Part shown: one piece after another, positions 35,398-44,848 of the stretch
Layout of the letters: the number at the start of each line of letters is the position of its first letter
Position numbering within the stretch: position 1 is the first letter of the stretch
NCBI RefSeq assembly: GCF_027925305.1
Contig: NZ_BSDR01000001.1
Coordinates: forward strand, 895,001-959,000
DNA from: Desulforhabdus amnigena
GTDB lineage: Bacteria > Desulfobacterota > Syntrophobacteria > Syntrophobacterales > Syntrophobacteraceae
DNA length: 64,000 nt
Reading direction: 5' to 3'
The notes under the pieces: generated by a model
What the model was told of the DNA's origin: nothing
The model's database searches: none
The model's input: only the letters and a program-made list of their open reading frames with translations
Position numbers and translations under genes: made by a program

Positions 35398-37410
35398 ATG
35401 AAACCTTTCATTCTCAGAAGCGACTGGCAGGCAACGGGAGATCAGCCCCAAGCTGTCGAAAAGCTGGTTGCGGGCATCCGTAGTGGAGTCAAAGAACAAA
35501 CCCTTCTCGGAGTCACGGGGTCGGGAAAAACATACACCATGGCTCACGTGGTTGCACAAGTGCAAAAACCGACGCTTGTTATGGCCCCCAACAAAACCCT
35601 TGCCGCACAGCTTTATGGAGAATTCAAGTCGTTTTTTCCCGAAAACGCCGTTGAATATTTTGTCTCTTATTATGACTATTACCAGCCCGAAGCCTATCTG
35701 CCCCAAACAGACACTTATATTGCAAAAGATGCATCCATCAATGAAACCATTGATAAAATGCGTCATTCGGCGACACGTTCTCTCCTCGAAAGAAACGATG
35801 TCATTATTGTGGCAAGCGTTTCCTGTATTTATGGTCTGGGTTCTCCCGAAACCTACCAGGGAATGCTCCTTTCGCTGCAGACGAATATGGAGATTTCTCG
35901 GGAACAGGTATTGAGGAAACTTGTCGAAATTCAATATGAACGCAATGACATCGACTTTCATCGCGGAACCTTTCGAGCCCGCGGTGATGTTCTGGAGATT
36001 TTCCCCGCCTATGAAGAAGAGCGGGCGATTCGCGTTGAGTTCTTTGGGGATGAAATCGAGAGCATCAAGGAGATAGATCCTCTCACGGGGAGAACTTTCC
36101 GGGTATTGGAAAAAATTGCCATCTATCCAGGCACTCACTATGTCACCGATCGAGGAAAGTTGGAGAAAGCCATTTTGGCCATCAAGGATGAACTGTCGGA
36201 ATCCCTGGAAGATTTCTACCGCCGCGGCAAACTCATCGAGGCACAGCGCATCGAAGAGCGAACCCGGCTGGATATGGAAATGCTTCTCGAGTTGGGCTAC
36301 TGCAGCGGTATCGAAAATTACTCGAGATACCTCGATGGGCGCAAAGCCGGCGAGCCTCCCCCTACCCTCCTTTCATATTTTCCCGACGACTGGCTTCTTC
36401 TCATCGATGAAAGTCACATCACCATCCCGCAGGTGCGCGGCATGTACCGAGGCGACCGGGCCAGAAAAGAGACTCTTGTCAATTTTGGCTTCAGGTTGCC
36501 TTCGGCTCTCGATAACCGGCCTTTGAATTTTGAAGAGTTCGAGGCGAAGATCAATCAGGTGATCTACGTATCTGCAACGCCAGGACCTTATGAACTCTCC
36601 CGAACGGTCGGGCATGTGGCTGAACAGATCATTCGCCCAACAGGCCTCATAGACCCCAAAATCGAGGTGCGTCCTGCCGATTTCCAGGTAGACAATCTCA
36701 TCGGAGAGATTCGAAAAAGAGTGGCTGCCCGACAACGCGTGCTCGTAACGACGCTCACCAAGCGCATGGCGGAAGATCTCAGCGAGTACCTGACGGAGTT
36801 GAATATAAGAGTCCGGTATATGCATTCCGATATCAGTACTCTTGATCGCATCGAAATTGTGAGAGACCTTCGGTTGGGCGAGTACGACGTTTTGGTCGGG
36901 ATCAACCTGCTGCGGGAAGGATTGGATATTCCAGAAGTTTCCCTGGTGGCGGTACTCGATGCGGACAATGAAGGTTTTCTCCGTTCCGAACGCTCTCTCA
37001 TTCAAACAGCGGGACGGGCAGCGAGAAATGTGGACGGAATGGTCATTTTATATGGCAACCGCGTGACGGAATCCATGCGCCGTGCGATAGAAGAGACAGA
37101 ACGACGCAGGCGGATTCAAATGGCCTATAACGCCGAACATCAGATTGAGCCTCAGACCATCCGTAAAGAAATCGGGGACGTCATGGCCGAATACAGGGAA
37201 CCGGATCTCAGCCCCTCACAGGAATGGATACTGGAGGAATCCCAGGAAATTCTTAATGCCCTCCCTTCGGCGGACTCTATTGACGAGCACATCAAACATC
37301 TGGAGAAGTTGATGAAGGAAGCTGCACAGGAGCTTGAATTTGAGAAGGCAGCCTTGATGCGGGATCAAATCAAGCGCCTACGCCAACATCAACTCTTAAC
37401 GCTCGGATAA
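35398..37410 (+). CDS. uvrB: Excinuclease ABC subunit B
   Basis: DNA-damage recognition subunit of nucleotide excision repair; receives DNA from UvrA and recruits UvrC. 670 residues, standard. Seen: [20 protein letters not shown] family start; Walker A GVTGSGKT (38-45); beta-hairpin [18 protein letters not shown] that clamps DNA; helicase motifs including LLIDESH and SATPGPYEL; motif [11 protein letters not shown]; and the C-terminal UVR domain [20 protein letters not shown] that binds UvrC. The frame stays open back through the tRNA to 35164, but the ATG at 35398 gives the correct family start. The ribosome-binding site is weak and far (GAGGGA). Stand-alone. Confidence 0.98.
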   Translation: MKPFILRSDWQATGDQPQAVEKLVAGIRSGVKEQTLLGVTGSGKTYTMAHVVAQVQKPTLVMAPNKTLAAQLYGEFKSFFPENAVEYFVSYYDYYQPEAYLPQTDTYIAKDASINETIDKMRHSATRSLLERNDVIIVASVSCIYGLGSPETYQGMLLSLQTNMEISREQVLRKLVEIQYERNDIDFHRGTFRARGDVLEIFPAYEEERAIRVEFFGDEIESIKEIDPLTGRTFRVLEKIAIYPGTHYVTDRGKLEKAILAIKDELSESLEDFYRRGKLIEAQRIEERTRLDMEMLLELGYCSGIENYSRYLDGRKAGEPPPTLLSYFPDDWLLLIDESHITIPQVRGMYRGDRARKETLVNFGFRLPSALDNRPLNFEEFEAKINQVIYVSATPGPYELSRTVGHVAEQIIRPTGLIDPKIEVRPADFQVDNLIGEIRKRVAARQRVLVTTLTKRMAEDLSEYLTELNIRVRYMHSDISTLDRIEIVRDLRLGEYDVLVGINLLREGLDIPEVSLVAVLDADNEGFLRSERSLIQTAGRAARNVDGMVILYGNRVTESMRRAIEETERRRRIQMAYNAEHQIEPQTIRKEIGDVMAEYREPDLSPSQEWILEESQEILNALPSADSIDEHIKHLEKLMKEAAQELEFEKAALMRDQIKRLRQHQLLTLG

Positions 37411-37477
37411 GAATATTTTCAATATATCCAGGGGCGAAAAGATGCATGGACAAGGCATGGGTTTCAGGAAAGAAAGT

Positions 37478-38416
37478 TCAGCAAGGCAGCGGACCGAATT
37501 GGACTTCATACCTTCGGCAGAAGCTTCCCCATCTCATAAAATGCTCCTGAGTGCCATACTGTTCAACGGCATAGGCGGCTGCGACCGCTCCCATCTGACA
37601 ACAGACTTCCCATGGCATTTTCATACTCCACCCCTTCAGCAACCCTGCACGAAAAGCATCGCCGGCGCCAGTGGGATCCAGAACCTCATGAACGGGAACA
37701 GCTGGAATCAGCGTTTTTTCACCTTGCTGATCCAGAATGCAGCCTTCAGGACCTCTTGTAGTGACCACCATTTGAACATGCTGATAAAGCATTTTCAGAG
37801 ACCACCCTGTCATCTGCAAAAACAGGGAAAGCTCATAATCATTTGAAATAAAACAAAGCGCTCCGTGCACGGCCTCCCGGAGTTCATTTCCTTGCCAGAT
37901 ATTGAGGCTTTGTCCCGGATCAAAGAAAAAAGCCTTGCCGGCGCTTCGCGCTAAATCCGCCAAAGACATCATGTCTGTTTTATTGCCAGGGCCTATGAAA
38001 ATCATCAAGTCCGTTTCCATCTCTTTAAACGGAGGCAGCTCCGATTCATAAGCCATTGCGCCTGGGTTGAAAGCGGTAATCTGATTGTCGTCCAGGTCCG
38101 TCGTGATGTATGCTCCCGCCGTGAGAACGCCTGGGATCTTTTTGATCCAATCCATGGGCAATTGGTTTTTTGATAGCCACTGTTCGTAGCGGTCGAAGTC
38201 TTCGCCTGCGGTGGCCACGATGTAAGGCCTTTCTTCGAGTAAGGCCAGAGTGTAGGCAATATTTCCGGCGGTTCCTCCGAATTTCTCAACTAATCCATTG
38301 ATATTAAAGCAAACATTTAAGACATGAATTTTCTCCGGTAGGATATGATCTGCAAAATGTCCAGGAAAGTCCATAATTCGGTCGTAGGCCAATGAGCCGG
38401 AAATGAAAATTCGCAT
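37478..38416 (-). CDS. PfkB-family carbohydrate or nucleoside kinase
   Basis: Ribokinase-fold kinase that phosphorylates a sugar or nucleoside hydroxyl with ATP. 312 residues. Seen: GGTAGNIAYTLALLEERP (substrate-side motif), AGEDFDRYEQWL, and the PfkB signature 2 DPTGAGDAFRAGLLKGW, where the Asp is the catalytic base. The sequence style (ISGSLAYDRIMDFPGHF, FNINGLVEKFGG) is like the adenosine-kinase-like proteins annotated carbohydrate kinase in deltaproteobacteria. I chose ATG 38416 with GGGAGAAG upstream; the frame extends to 38530. Divergent from the exported protein gene 103 bases away. Substrate unknown. Confidence 0.9.
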   Translation of the reverse strand: MRIFISGSLAYDRIMDFPGHFADHILPEKIHVLNVCFNINGLVEKFGGTAGNIAYTLALLEERPYIVATAGEDFDRYEQWLSKNQLPMDWIKKIPGVLTAGAYITTDLDDNQITAFNPGAMAYESELPPFKEMETDLMIFIGPGNKTDMMSLADLARSAGKAFFFDPGQSLNIWQGNELREAVHGALCFISNDYELSLFLQMTGWSLKMLYQHVQMVVTTRGPEGCILDQQGEKTLIPAVPVHEVLDPTGAGDAFRAGLLKGWSMKMPWEVCCQMGAVAAAYAVEQYGTQEHFMRWGSFCRRYEVQFGPLPC

Positions 38417-38518
38417 CTTTTCTTCTCCCTTATCGATTGAGGATATCTGTACTATTGATTTGAAATCTTCTATACTCGAAACCATTGATATGGGTAAAGT
38501 CAAAAAAAGGATGAAAAA

Positions 38519-39269
38519 ATGATGATTCAATGCGATGAACGGAAGATCTATTTGTCTTGTATGATGGTTATTTTTTCATTGGTGGTGGCAATTTCTACAG
38601 CGTGGGGCGGTTCCATGCGAATCAACATGAAAGACGGTACGTTCGTTGATGTACCCTACTTTTGGGAAGAAAACGGCGAGTACAAGTTCGAAATGGCTGG
38701 CGGAGAGGCAGGGGTACCCAAATCCCAAGTAACATCGGTGCAAGAGGTTGTCATATCTAAAGAATTTGATCCTGAAGTTTTGATCGAAGATCCTCAAGGG
38801 ACATCAGGGACCGGCCAGGAAAAAGCCCTCCAGGAAATCATCGACACAAAGTTTTCTTCAAAAAGCGGGGGGGGAAAAGCTGGATCCGGAAGAAAGCCTG
38901 AAGCTGCTGAAAATGGTCGGAGCAGGGGGTAAAGGAATTGCCCCGTCCAAAGAACGTGTCTTTGGGCCCTCTTTCATGGTTGAAGGTGACTTTGCCGAGC
39001 TGGTGAAGAAAGATGAAAATGATGTCACTCTTGTCGTCAGAAATGTCATCAGCAGTCGGAACAATCTCAAGGGACATTCCATCAATCTCGTCCTCTATGA
39101 TGGAGAGGGGAATGTGATTCAGACAAAACCATGCGAAGTCATTGAACTGGATATAGACCCAAAAACAATGAAAACATTGGGCCTTGGAGGAAATCTGTAT
39201 TGCGTCATGGGCAGTATCAAACCTGATTCGCGAATCAAGCGCTACGAAATCTCATCCAACCAAAGGTAG
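38519..39269 (+). pseudogene. Exported hypothetical protein, frame interrupted at a G8 tract
   Basis: Two overlapping frames read as one gene. Part 1 (38519-38932) starts with a signal-like N-terminus (LSCMMVIFSLVVAISTAWG), then a short beta-rich segment (MRINMKDGTFVDVPYFWEE) resembling SH3-like or YgdI/YgdR-type exported modules. Part 2 continues as KLDPEESLKLLKMVGAGGKG and FMVEGDFAELVKKDENDVTL in another frame. The frames meet at GGGGGGGG (38867-38874): one G fewer gives a continuous protein of about 250 residues. Function unknown. It may be a phase-variable gene, a genuine pseudogene or a base-calling error. AAAGGA before the ATG is an acceptable ribosome-binding site. Confidence 0.65.
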
Positions 39270-39390
39270 GGAGGACGATCTCAACCGGCAAATGTTCCTG
39301 CAGCGATTTTGGAAAGGTTGGTCTTTTCAAAGCCTTCGGCGGGAAACATGCCAGCTTGTTTCCGTAAAAATCAGCGTCGTGGATTGTCTT

Positions 39391-39678
39391 CTAATTTCTT
39401 TTCAGTACGACAATCGTGGCACCCCACCCTCCTTGGAGGGCACCGGCCTGTCGGATGTTTGAAACCAAAGGGTGCTTGTGCAAAATGGAGTGCACTCTTT
39501 TTCGGAGTGTTCCGCTTCCCTTTCCATGAATGATCAGGACTTCATGAAATTCTTTCACAAGAGCAGCTTCCAAATAATCGTCCAGAAGCTCTTTCACCTC
39601 TTCCGGACGAAATGTGTGTAGATCCAATGTATCTTCAATGGGCACCACCACCGGCTCTTCGAGACTGTGTTCATCCAT
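39391..39678 (-). CDS. Smr-domain protein
   Basis: 95-residue small MutS-related domain protein. Seen: LDLHTFRPEEVKELLDDYL (LDLHG-like motif 1) and VLIIHGKGSGTLRKRVHSIL (HGxG motif), then GWGATIVVLK near the end. Stand-alone Smr proteins can be endonucleases in RNA or DNA quality control. The LDLH and HGKGSG catalytic-region residues are present, so nuclease activity is possible. It starts 10 bases after the glycosyltransferase gene stop on the same strand, so they are probably co-transcribed, without an obvious functional link. Confidence 0.9.
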   Translation of the reverse strand: MDEHSLEEPVVVPIEDTLDLHTFRPEEVKELLDDYLEAALVKEFHEVLIIHGKGSGTLRKRVHSILHKHPLVSNIRQAGALQGGWGATIVVLKRN

Positions 39679-39688
39679 ATCACTCTCC

Positions 39689-40780
39689 TTACAGACGGCT
39701 CAAAATGGCTCGGGCGCAAACTTCGGCTCCGTCGCTTCTGACCTTGCTCTCTAAACGCGGCAATGCATCGAGGGCCGTGATGGCAGGTTCCCATTCGCCT
39801 GCATAAAAATCTTCTAATGGCAGGAAAAAAGTGGCAAGATGACGTCTCATTTCATCTACCAATATATCGTATTCCGGGAAAAAACCTCGGTCGGTGAAAA
39901 TAACCGGAGTTCCCTGAACCAGACAGTCCGAAACAATTCCATAGCCGGGCTTGGTGATCACCGCGTCCATGGCTGCCACAACGTCCGCATAGGAAAGGTT
40001 AAATGCATCCAGGCAACGAGAATTGCCGAAATGGAAGCTCAGGGGCTTTTTGTAAAAAAAGAGAGCATTGTCTATTCTTTCGAGATTTCTTTGTGCTTTT
40101 TCATCCAGATGCAGGTGGGCAAATGAAATCAAGCAGGCCTTTTTGCCCGGTTCGCATCCCAGGATTTTTCGGGTCTTTTCCGGGTCTCTTGTGGATTTGC
40201 GTGCCACCAAAGGGACATCTTCGATATGAGGACATGCCGAACAGTCTCCATGCATGGGCAGCTGAAGGAAATGACCGCATGCCCCATATGATTCGCGTAT
40301 CCAGCGAACCAGAGGGCTCCATCGGGAATCGGATTGAGCATATGCCTGGTAGATCCAGTCCCAGGTAAAATTGCTCATGCCCAGTGAAGGAACGCCATAT
40401 TCCGATGCCGCCAGAAAGGGAAGAAAAGGAATGTCGCAAACAATTTCATCGACCTGCTCGCTTTCAAGAAATGCAATTTCTTCGTTTATCAGAGATTCTC
40501 TGCTCTCGTAGAGCTCCTCCAGTACTTTCAAGGATACATCCAGATCAAAACGCAGGCTGTCTTTCTGCACCAGGCCGAGATCGAGGCGCTTTCTGCGTAT
40601 GGGAAGAGATCTCCCAACGTTTTCGTCGACGAGGAACTGTGGAAGGTCGGAAACCACGATAACATCTACAGAGTCACTCATGAGATATAATTGCCGGATC
40701 ACCTCAAGGGAACGCACTGCATGTCCAAACCCATGGGGGGTTATATAATAAGCCAGAATCCTACGTTTCTTTGTTTTCAT
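39689..40780 (-). CDS. GT-B-fold glycosyltransferase-like protein
   Basis: 363 residues. The N-terminus AYYITPHGFGHAVRSLEVIRQL is the GH-rich donor/acceptor loop of GT-B enzymes (MurG-like) and of the N-terminal half of plant L-arabinokinase. Later VCDIPFLPFLAASEYGVPSLGMS and the donor-site region DAVITKPGYGIVSDCLVQGTPVIF with GFFPEY, typical of UDP-sugar binding in this class. No signal peptide, so cytoplasmic. It overlaps neither neighbour and precedes the Smr gene by 10 bases. Acceptor and sugar are unknown; it lies several kilobases from the polysaccharide locus and may not belong to it. Confidence 0.82.
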   Translation of the reverse strand: MKTKKRRILAYYITPHGFGHAVRSLEVIRQLYLMSDSVDVIVVSDLPQFLVDENVGRSLPIRRKRLDLGLVQKDSLRFDLDVSLKVLEELYESRESLINEEIAFLESEQVDEIVCDIPFLPFLAASEYGVPSLGMSNFTWDWIYQAYAQSDSRWSPLVRWIRESYGACGHFLQLPMHGDCSACPHIEDVPLVARKSTRDPEKTRKILGCEPGKKACLISFAHLHLDEKAQRNLERIDNALFFYKKPLSFHFGNSRCLDAFNLSYADVVAAMDAVITKPGYGIVSDCLVQGTPVIFTDRGFFPEYDILVDEMRRHLATFFLPLEDFYAGEWEPAITALDALPRLESKVRSDGAEVCARAILSRL

Positions 40781-41099
40781 CGGGGGGCACCTGTGGCCAG
40801 CAGCTACAGCGGTTACAATCGTTCATCATCTTTTCTTTAACTCCCATCACGCGGCGGGTTAAAACGAAAAAAAAGAGATGCAAGGCAATAAGGAAAGCGG
40901 GAAGAGTTTTTGAAAAGCGATGTTATCATGAGCTATGAGCTATGAGCCATGAGCCATTTTTCATATAAAAGATTAGCTTATTCACTGTATGTGGTCAAGG
41001 GGAGAGAAAAGATGTAAATTTTGTGAACTTCATGAGCGTCATTGCCTGTTTAAGCTTTTATGGTGAGAGAACTTTCCTGTACACGAGAGGAGATGATCT
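40781..41099. other. Intergenic region with dispersed repeat
   Basis: About 320 bases between divergent genes, mostly occupied by the repeat at 40863-40968 with its heptamer array. The ribosome-binding site of the next gene (GAGGAG, about 7 bases before the ATG) is at the right end. No gene. Confidence 0.55.
40863..40968. repeat. Dispersed intergenic repeat, copy at 40.9 kb, with heptamer array
   Basis: Aligns with 20891-21000 (see there). This copy contains four consecutive ATGAGCT/ATGAGCC heptamers at 40928-40955 that the other copy has only once in part, so the array expanded here. Confidence 0.6.
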
Positions 41100-43046
41100 A
41101 TGGGATCAGTGAAAGTCACTTTTCAACCAGAAAACAAAACGATTGAGGCGCAGTGCGGGGAAACCCTCATGGATGTTGCATCGCGCGGCAATATAGACAT
41201 CAATAACCTCTGCGGAGGTCAAGGAGTGTGCGGTAAGTGCCGCGTCAAAATTCTCAAGGGAAAAGTGAAATTCCTGAGCAAACAGATTGGCTTTCTCGAA
41301 AAGGGAGAGATCGAATCCGGCTACATGCTCGCATGTCAAACCGAAGTGCGAGATGAGGACATTGAAGTCTTCATTCCTATAAACTCACGCAAAGAAGAAG
41401 AACGCATTCTGACCACCGATCAACTCCTGAACTATGGAGCTCCCGCTCCTCTCGAAAAAGGACCCGATTTCGTCAAAATTCCCTATTTTTCACCTCTTTG
41501 TCAAAAGCTCTATCTTGAACTGTCCGAACCCACCTTGACCGATAGCGTTTCCGACCTTGACCGGATTTATCGAGAAATCAGAAAGAGGCTTCCCGACTTT
41601 CAGATTCAGGCCCATTTTTCCGTCCTATGGGGACTGGCATCCCTCCTGCGCAAGAACGACTGGAAGACAACGGCGACTCTACATCTTCGAGACCTTAATT
41701 GTCCTCACATCCGAAATATTGAAGCGGGCAACACAAGCGCTCAAAATTATGGGGTAGCGGTGGACGTGGGCACAACGACGATTGTGGCACAGCTGATCGA
41801 TCTTCGAACCGGAACCGTTATAGGTGTCGAGGGAAGCCTCAACCGCCAGGCCCGCTACGGTGAAGACGTCATATCCAGAATGATTTTTGCCTGTACCCGT
41901 GGTGGATTGCAGCCTCTGACAGAAGCCGTTATCACAACAATCAATTCCCTGGTGCAGTCCATCAGCGAAAAAGCGCGGATAAGCATGGAGGATATCACCT
42001 GTTTTGTAGCCTCCGGCAATACAACGATGACCCATCTTCTTCTGGGCCTTGAACCTTGCCACATACGCCTCCAGCCATATATCCCCACGGCAAATCGTTT
42101 TCCCCCTTTCCAGACTGCAGAAATCGGTCTTAAAGGACATTCTAAAGCACTCCTTCACTGCATGCCCTGTGTCAGCAGTTACGTTGGTGGAGATATCACT
42201 GCAGGAGTTCTCGCTTGCGGAATGAACGATCAGCCTGAAGTTAGCGCATTGATCGATGTGGGTACTAACGGGGAAATCGTCATTGGAAACAGTGAATGGT
42301 TGGTCTGCTGTTCAGCATCTGCCGGTCCCGCTTTTGAAGGAGGAGGAATCAAGTGTGGAATGCGAGCCACCAAGGGCGCCATTGAAAAGATCATTCTCTC
42401 TGGGAAAAAACTTGAATACACTGTCATCGGAGAAAGCAAGCCCCGCGGCATATGTGGCTCCGGCTTGATAGATCTCCTGGCTGAACTGGTGGCTGAAGAG
42501 GTGATCGACCAAAGAGGCAAATTCATTCAATTCGATCACCCCCATGTACGATTCACAAACGAAGTGGCCGAGTTTGTCCTGGCCGAAGGCGAAGAGACAG
42601 AAACGGGAGAGGCGGTGGTCGTTACGGAGGATGACATCGCAAACCTCATCAAGAGCAAAGGTGCAATTCTTGCCGCCATGAAAGTGCTTTTGGAAAACTT
42701 TGACATGAGCTTCAACGATTTGCAACATATCTATGTTGCAGGGGGGTTTGGCGCACACCTGGATATTGAAAAAGCCATTTTCATAGGCCTCCTTCCCGAT
42801 ATCCCCAAAGATCGCATTCGCTTTATCGGAAACAGCTCCCTCGCCGGTTCCCGCTTTGCTCTGCTCTCTTCTCATGCATTCGCCAAAGCCGAAGCCATCG
42901 CGAAGCAAATGACTTATTTCGAGTTATCCGTTCACCCGGAGTTCATGAATGAATTCGTGGCATCCCTCTTCCTGCCGCACACTCATATGGAACTCTTTCC
43001 TTCGGTAGAACAGAAGTTGAATCAGAGGAAAAAAGTCTCCAAATGA
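41100..43046 (+). CDS. Corrinoid-protein reductive activator-like protein (2Fe-2S plus ASKHA domain)
   Basis: 648 residues. N-terminal plant-type 2Fe-2S domain with C38, C44, C47 (NLCGGQGVCGKCRVK) and C79 in YMLACQT. Middle linker, then a large ASKHA-type ATPase: VAVDVGTTTIVAQLIDLRTG (phosphate 1), VASGNTTMTHLLLG, YVGGDITAGVLACG, ALIDVGTNGEIVIGN (phosphate 2) and YVAGGFGAHLDIEKAIFIG (adenosine). This is the RACo/RamA/DUF4445 architecture that returns inactive cob(II)alamin in methyltransferase corrinoid proteins to cob(I) using ATP. No corrinoid protein or methyltransferase gene is adjacent, so the partner is unknown. GAGGAG precedes the ATG. Confidence 0.93.
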   Translation: MGSVKVTFQPENKTIEAQCGETLMDVASRGNIDINNLCGGQGVCGKCRVKILKGKVKFLSKQIGFLEKGEIESGYMLACQTEVRDEDIEVFIPINSRKEEERILTTDQLLNYGAPAPLEKGPDFVKIPYFSPLCQKLYLELSEPTLTDSVSDLDRIYREIRKRLPDFQIQAHFSVLWGLASLLRKNDWKTTATLHLRDLNCPHIRNIEAGNTSAQNYGVAVDVGTTTIVAQLIDLRTGTVIGVEGSLNRQARYGEDVISRMIFACTRGGLQPLTEAVITTINSLVQSISEKARISMEDITCFVASGNTTMTHLLLGLEPCHIRLQPYIPTANRFPPFQTAEIGLKGHSKALLHCMPCVSSYVGGDITAGVLACGMNDQPEVSALIDVGTNGEIVIGNSEWLVCCSASAGPAFEGGGIKCGMRATKGAIEKIILSGKKLEYTVIGESKPRGICGSGLIDLLAELVAEEVIDQRGKFIQFDHPHVRFTNEVAEFVLAEGEETETGEAVVVTEDDIANLIKSKGAILAAMKVLLENFDMSFNDLQHIYVAGGFGAHLDIEKAIFIGLLPDIPKDRIRFIGNSSLAGSRFALLSSHAFAKAEAIAKQMTYFELSVHPEFMNEFVASLFLPHTHMELFPSVEQKLNQRKKVSK

Positions 43047-43120
43047 ATCGGAAACAAACCGCACCATACCTTCTGGAGTGCTTTCACACCTCCTTGCCTG
43101 ATTCCTGCGTGGCAGTTCAC

Positions 43121-43193
43121 CGCAGAAGACAAAGAGAGTGCAGGGAATAAGGAGAATTCAAAACTGCCTGTTTTCCTCTCGCTCTGCGACATC
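43121..43193. repeat. Degenerate palindromic intergenic repeat, copy at 43.1 kb
   Basis: CGCAGAAGACAAAGAG-type left half and CTCTCGCTCTGCG-type right half around a short AT-rich centre. It aligns loosely with 57644-57709 and 56754-56820 and shares the core AAAGAGAGTGCAGGGAATAAGGA with the 20.9-kb and 40.9-kb repeats. Confidence 0.5.
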
Positions 43194-43226
43194 TGCAATA
43201 TGCCAAGGGGATGATGAGAGAATGTC

Positions 43227-43919
43227 ATGTCAAAAAATCAGGTGATCTTCTTCGATATCGGGCAAACCCTTGTGACCGGCAGAGAAAAATCTGCACGACG
43301 TTTACTGGGAGACCGCCTCAAATTGACGGAAAAAGAAACCAAACGGGTTGGAAAACTGATCATGACTCACTACGCGGAAAATCCCATGCACCTCTTGGAA
43401 CCTCTGGAAACGCTTTTGCCTTATCGCCAATCATCTGAACTCCTCACCGCCCTGGAAGCGATTTGGCACGACCAAATAGAGAGCGTCAAAGAGATTTCCG
43501 GAGCTTCCCTGATTTTGAAATCACTGCGTCGAATGGGTTACAGACTGGGGGTTATCTCAAACATCTGGCACCCCTTTTACGAAGGGTTGTGTCGGAACTG
43601 CCCGGCAATCATAGAGCTTTTGGATTACCACCTGTTGAGTTATCGTGAGGGATGCAAGAAACCGTCATTGGGCATTTTTGAGCAAGCGATAAAGAGAACC
43701 GGGGAGAGGGATTGTTTATGCTGGATGGTGGGAGATTCTTATGAACTGGATATGGAACCCGCTCAACGAGTTGGCATGAAAACCCTGTGGGTACTCAATC
43801 GTCCGGAAAAAGAAAGGTCCGTTTTGGCCCGGATTCTAAGGAGCGAGAAACAAGCTCCGGACTGGGTGGTGGAAAATCTGTATGGAATTCTAGATTTTTT
43901 CCAGGGGAAAGGATTGTGA
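43227..43919 (+). CDS. HAD-superfamily hydrolase, subfamily IA-like
   Basis: 230 residues. Seen: motif I FFDIGQTLV (D10, T14), helical cap (about 20-95), motif II VISNIWHP (Ser), motif III region CKKPSLGIFEQAI with Lys, and motif IV MVGDSYELDM (Asp). In motif I the second Asp of DxDxT is replaced by Gly (DIGQT), as occurs in some HAD members; this can weaken phosphatase activity, so the reaction is uncertain. It is followed after 3 bases by the lipase gene, so the two form an operon. Substrate unknown. Confidence 0.88.
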   Translation: MSKNQVIFFDIGQTLVTGREKSARRLLGDRLKLTEKETKRVGKLIMTHYAENPMHLLEPLETLLPYRQSSELLTALEAIWHDQIESVKEISGASLILKSLRRMGYRLGVISNIWHPFYEGLCRNCPAIIELLDYHLLSYREGCKKPSLGIFEQAIKRTGERDCLCWMVGDSYELDMEPAQRVGMKTLWVLNRPEKERSVLARILRSEKQAPDWVVENLYGILDFFQGKGL

Positions 43920-43922
43920 ACA

Positions 43923-44792
43923 ATGATAGGTTTTTTCCTTGTTGTACTGCTGATATCGGGAATGATGTTTCTTTCATTATCCCTTCTTACATATGCATTT
44001 TTTTGGTATGAAACCGCAAATACTTCCTACCGCAATTGTTTGGACCGTCTTTCCGGGGGAAAGACTAAATTCTGGCTCGCCAGCGGAATTTTTTCAAGTT
44101 GTCTGAGTCTCTTTCTGGTAGCGATTTTTTATCCCGCCGGATTCTGCAAAAGGCTCTGGCATCCGGAAGCGGATACACATTGTCATTTTCCCCCTGTCAT
44201 TCTAGTTCACGGCATCTACCACAATCCGGCGGCCTGGACCTTGTACCACTGGTGGCTGAAGCGCGCAGGCTTCAAGAACGTATATGCATTCAGCTACAAT
44301 AGTTGGCACTCCAACTTTGATGAATGCCTGCAACAATTGAATACATTCGTGAAAAAAATCTGTTTTCTTTTACCGGGAAGGAAAGTGATCCTGTTGGGAC
44401 ACAGTCTTGGAGGGCTTTTGTGCCGGGCATATGCGGACGCAACAGACATGCAGAGCGATGTGGCTGCCGTCATTACTTTGGGAACTCCACACCAGGGAAG
44501 CAAAATGGCCGTCTTAGGCTTGGGAAGGCTTGTGAAAAACCTGGCCTACAGAGGCCCTCTTATTGAAGAGATGGAGCAGTGTTCCCCCAATCCAGACATT
44601 CCCCGTGTAGCGTTTTATTCCCCCGTTGACAATATGGTCTTGCCCAATGAAGCGCTTCGAAGCCGTTGCCCAACATGGTCTCACCAGAGAATTTCCCCTA
44701 TAAGTCACGTGGCGGTACTCTTTCATCGTCCAACAGCAAAGCAGATTATGGAATACATCAAAAATTATGAAGAAAAATGGACAATTTGTTAA
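43923..44792 (+). CDS. Membrane-anchored lipase-like alpha/beta hydrolase
   Basis: 289 residues. The N-terminus has two hydrophobic segments (about 4-30 and 54-72), so it is probably membrane-anchored with the catalytic domain outside or at the membrane face. Seen: VHGIYHNPAAW (oxyanion region, H96-G97), nucleophile elbow LLGHSLGGLL with S161, TLGTPHQGSKM typical of triacylglycerol lipases, DNMVLPNEA (candidate Asp) and HVAVLFHRP (candidate His). It begins 4 bases after the HAD gene stop. Acts probably on an ester lipid; substrate unknown. Convergent with the polysaccharide locus. Confidence 0.85.
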   Translation: MIGFFLVVLLISGMMFLSLSLLTYAFFWYETANTSYRNCLDRLSGGKTKFWLASGIFSSCLSLFLVAIFYPAGFCKRLWHPEADTHCHFPPVILVHGIYHNPAAWTLYHWWLKRAGFKNVYAFSYNSWHSNFDECLQQLNTFVKKICFLLPGRKVILLGHSLGGLLCRAYADATDMQSDVAAVITLGTPHQGSKMAVLGLGRLVKNLAYRGPLIEEMEQCSPNPDIPRVAFYSPVDNMVLPNEALRSRCPTWSHQRISPISHVAVLFHRPTAKQIMEYIKNYEEKWTIC

Positions 44793-44848
44793 TGAACCGG
44801 ATCTGCTGAAAGATCATCCCCTGCCCTTGTATGATCTGGACTGCAAAA

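Noticed and set aside
40863-40968. The heptamer-containing repeat considered as a CRISPR array.
   Set aside because: Units are seven bases without spacers, so it is a simple tandem repeat.
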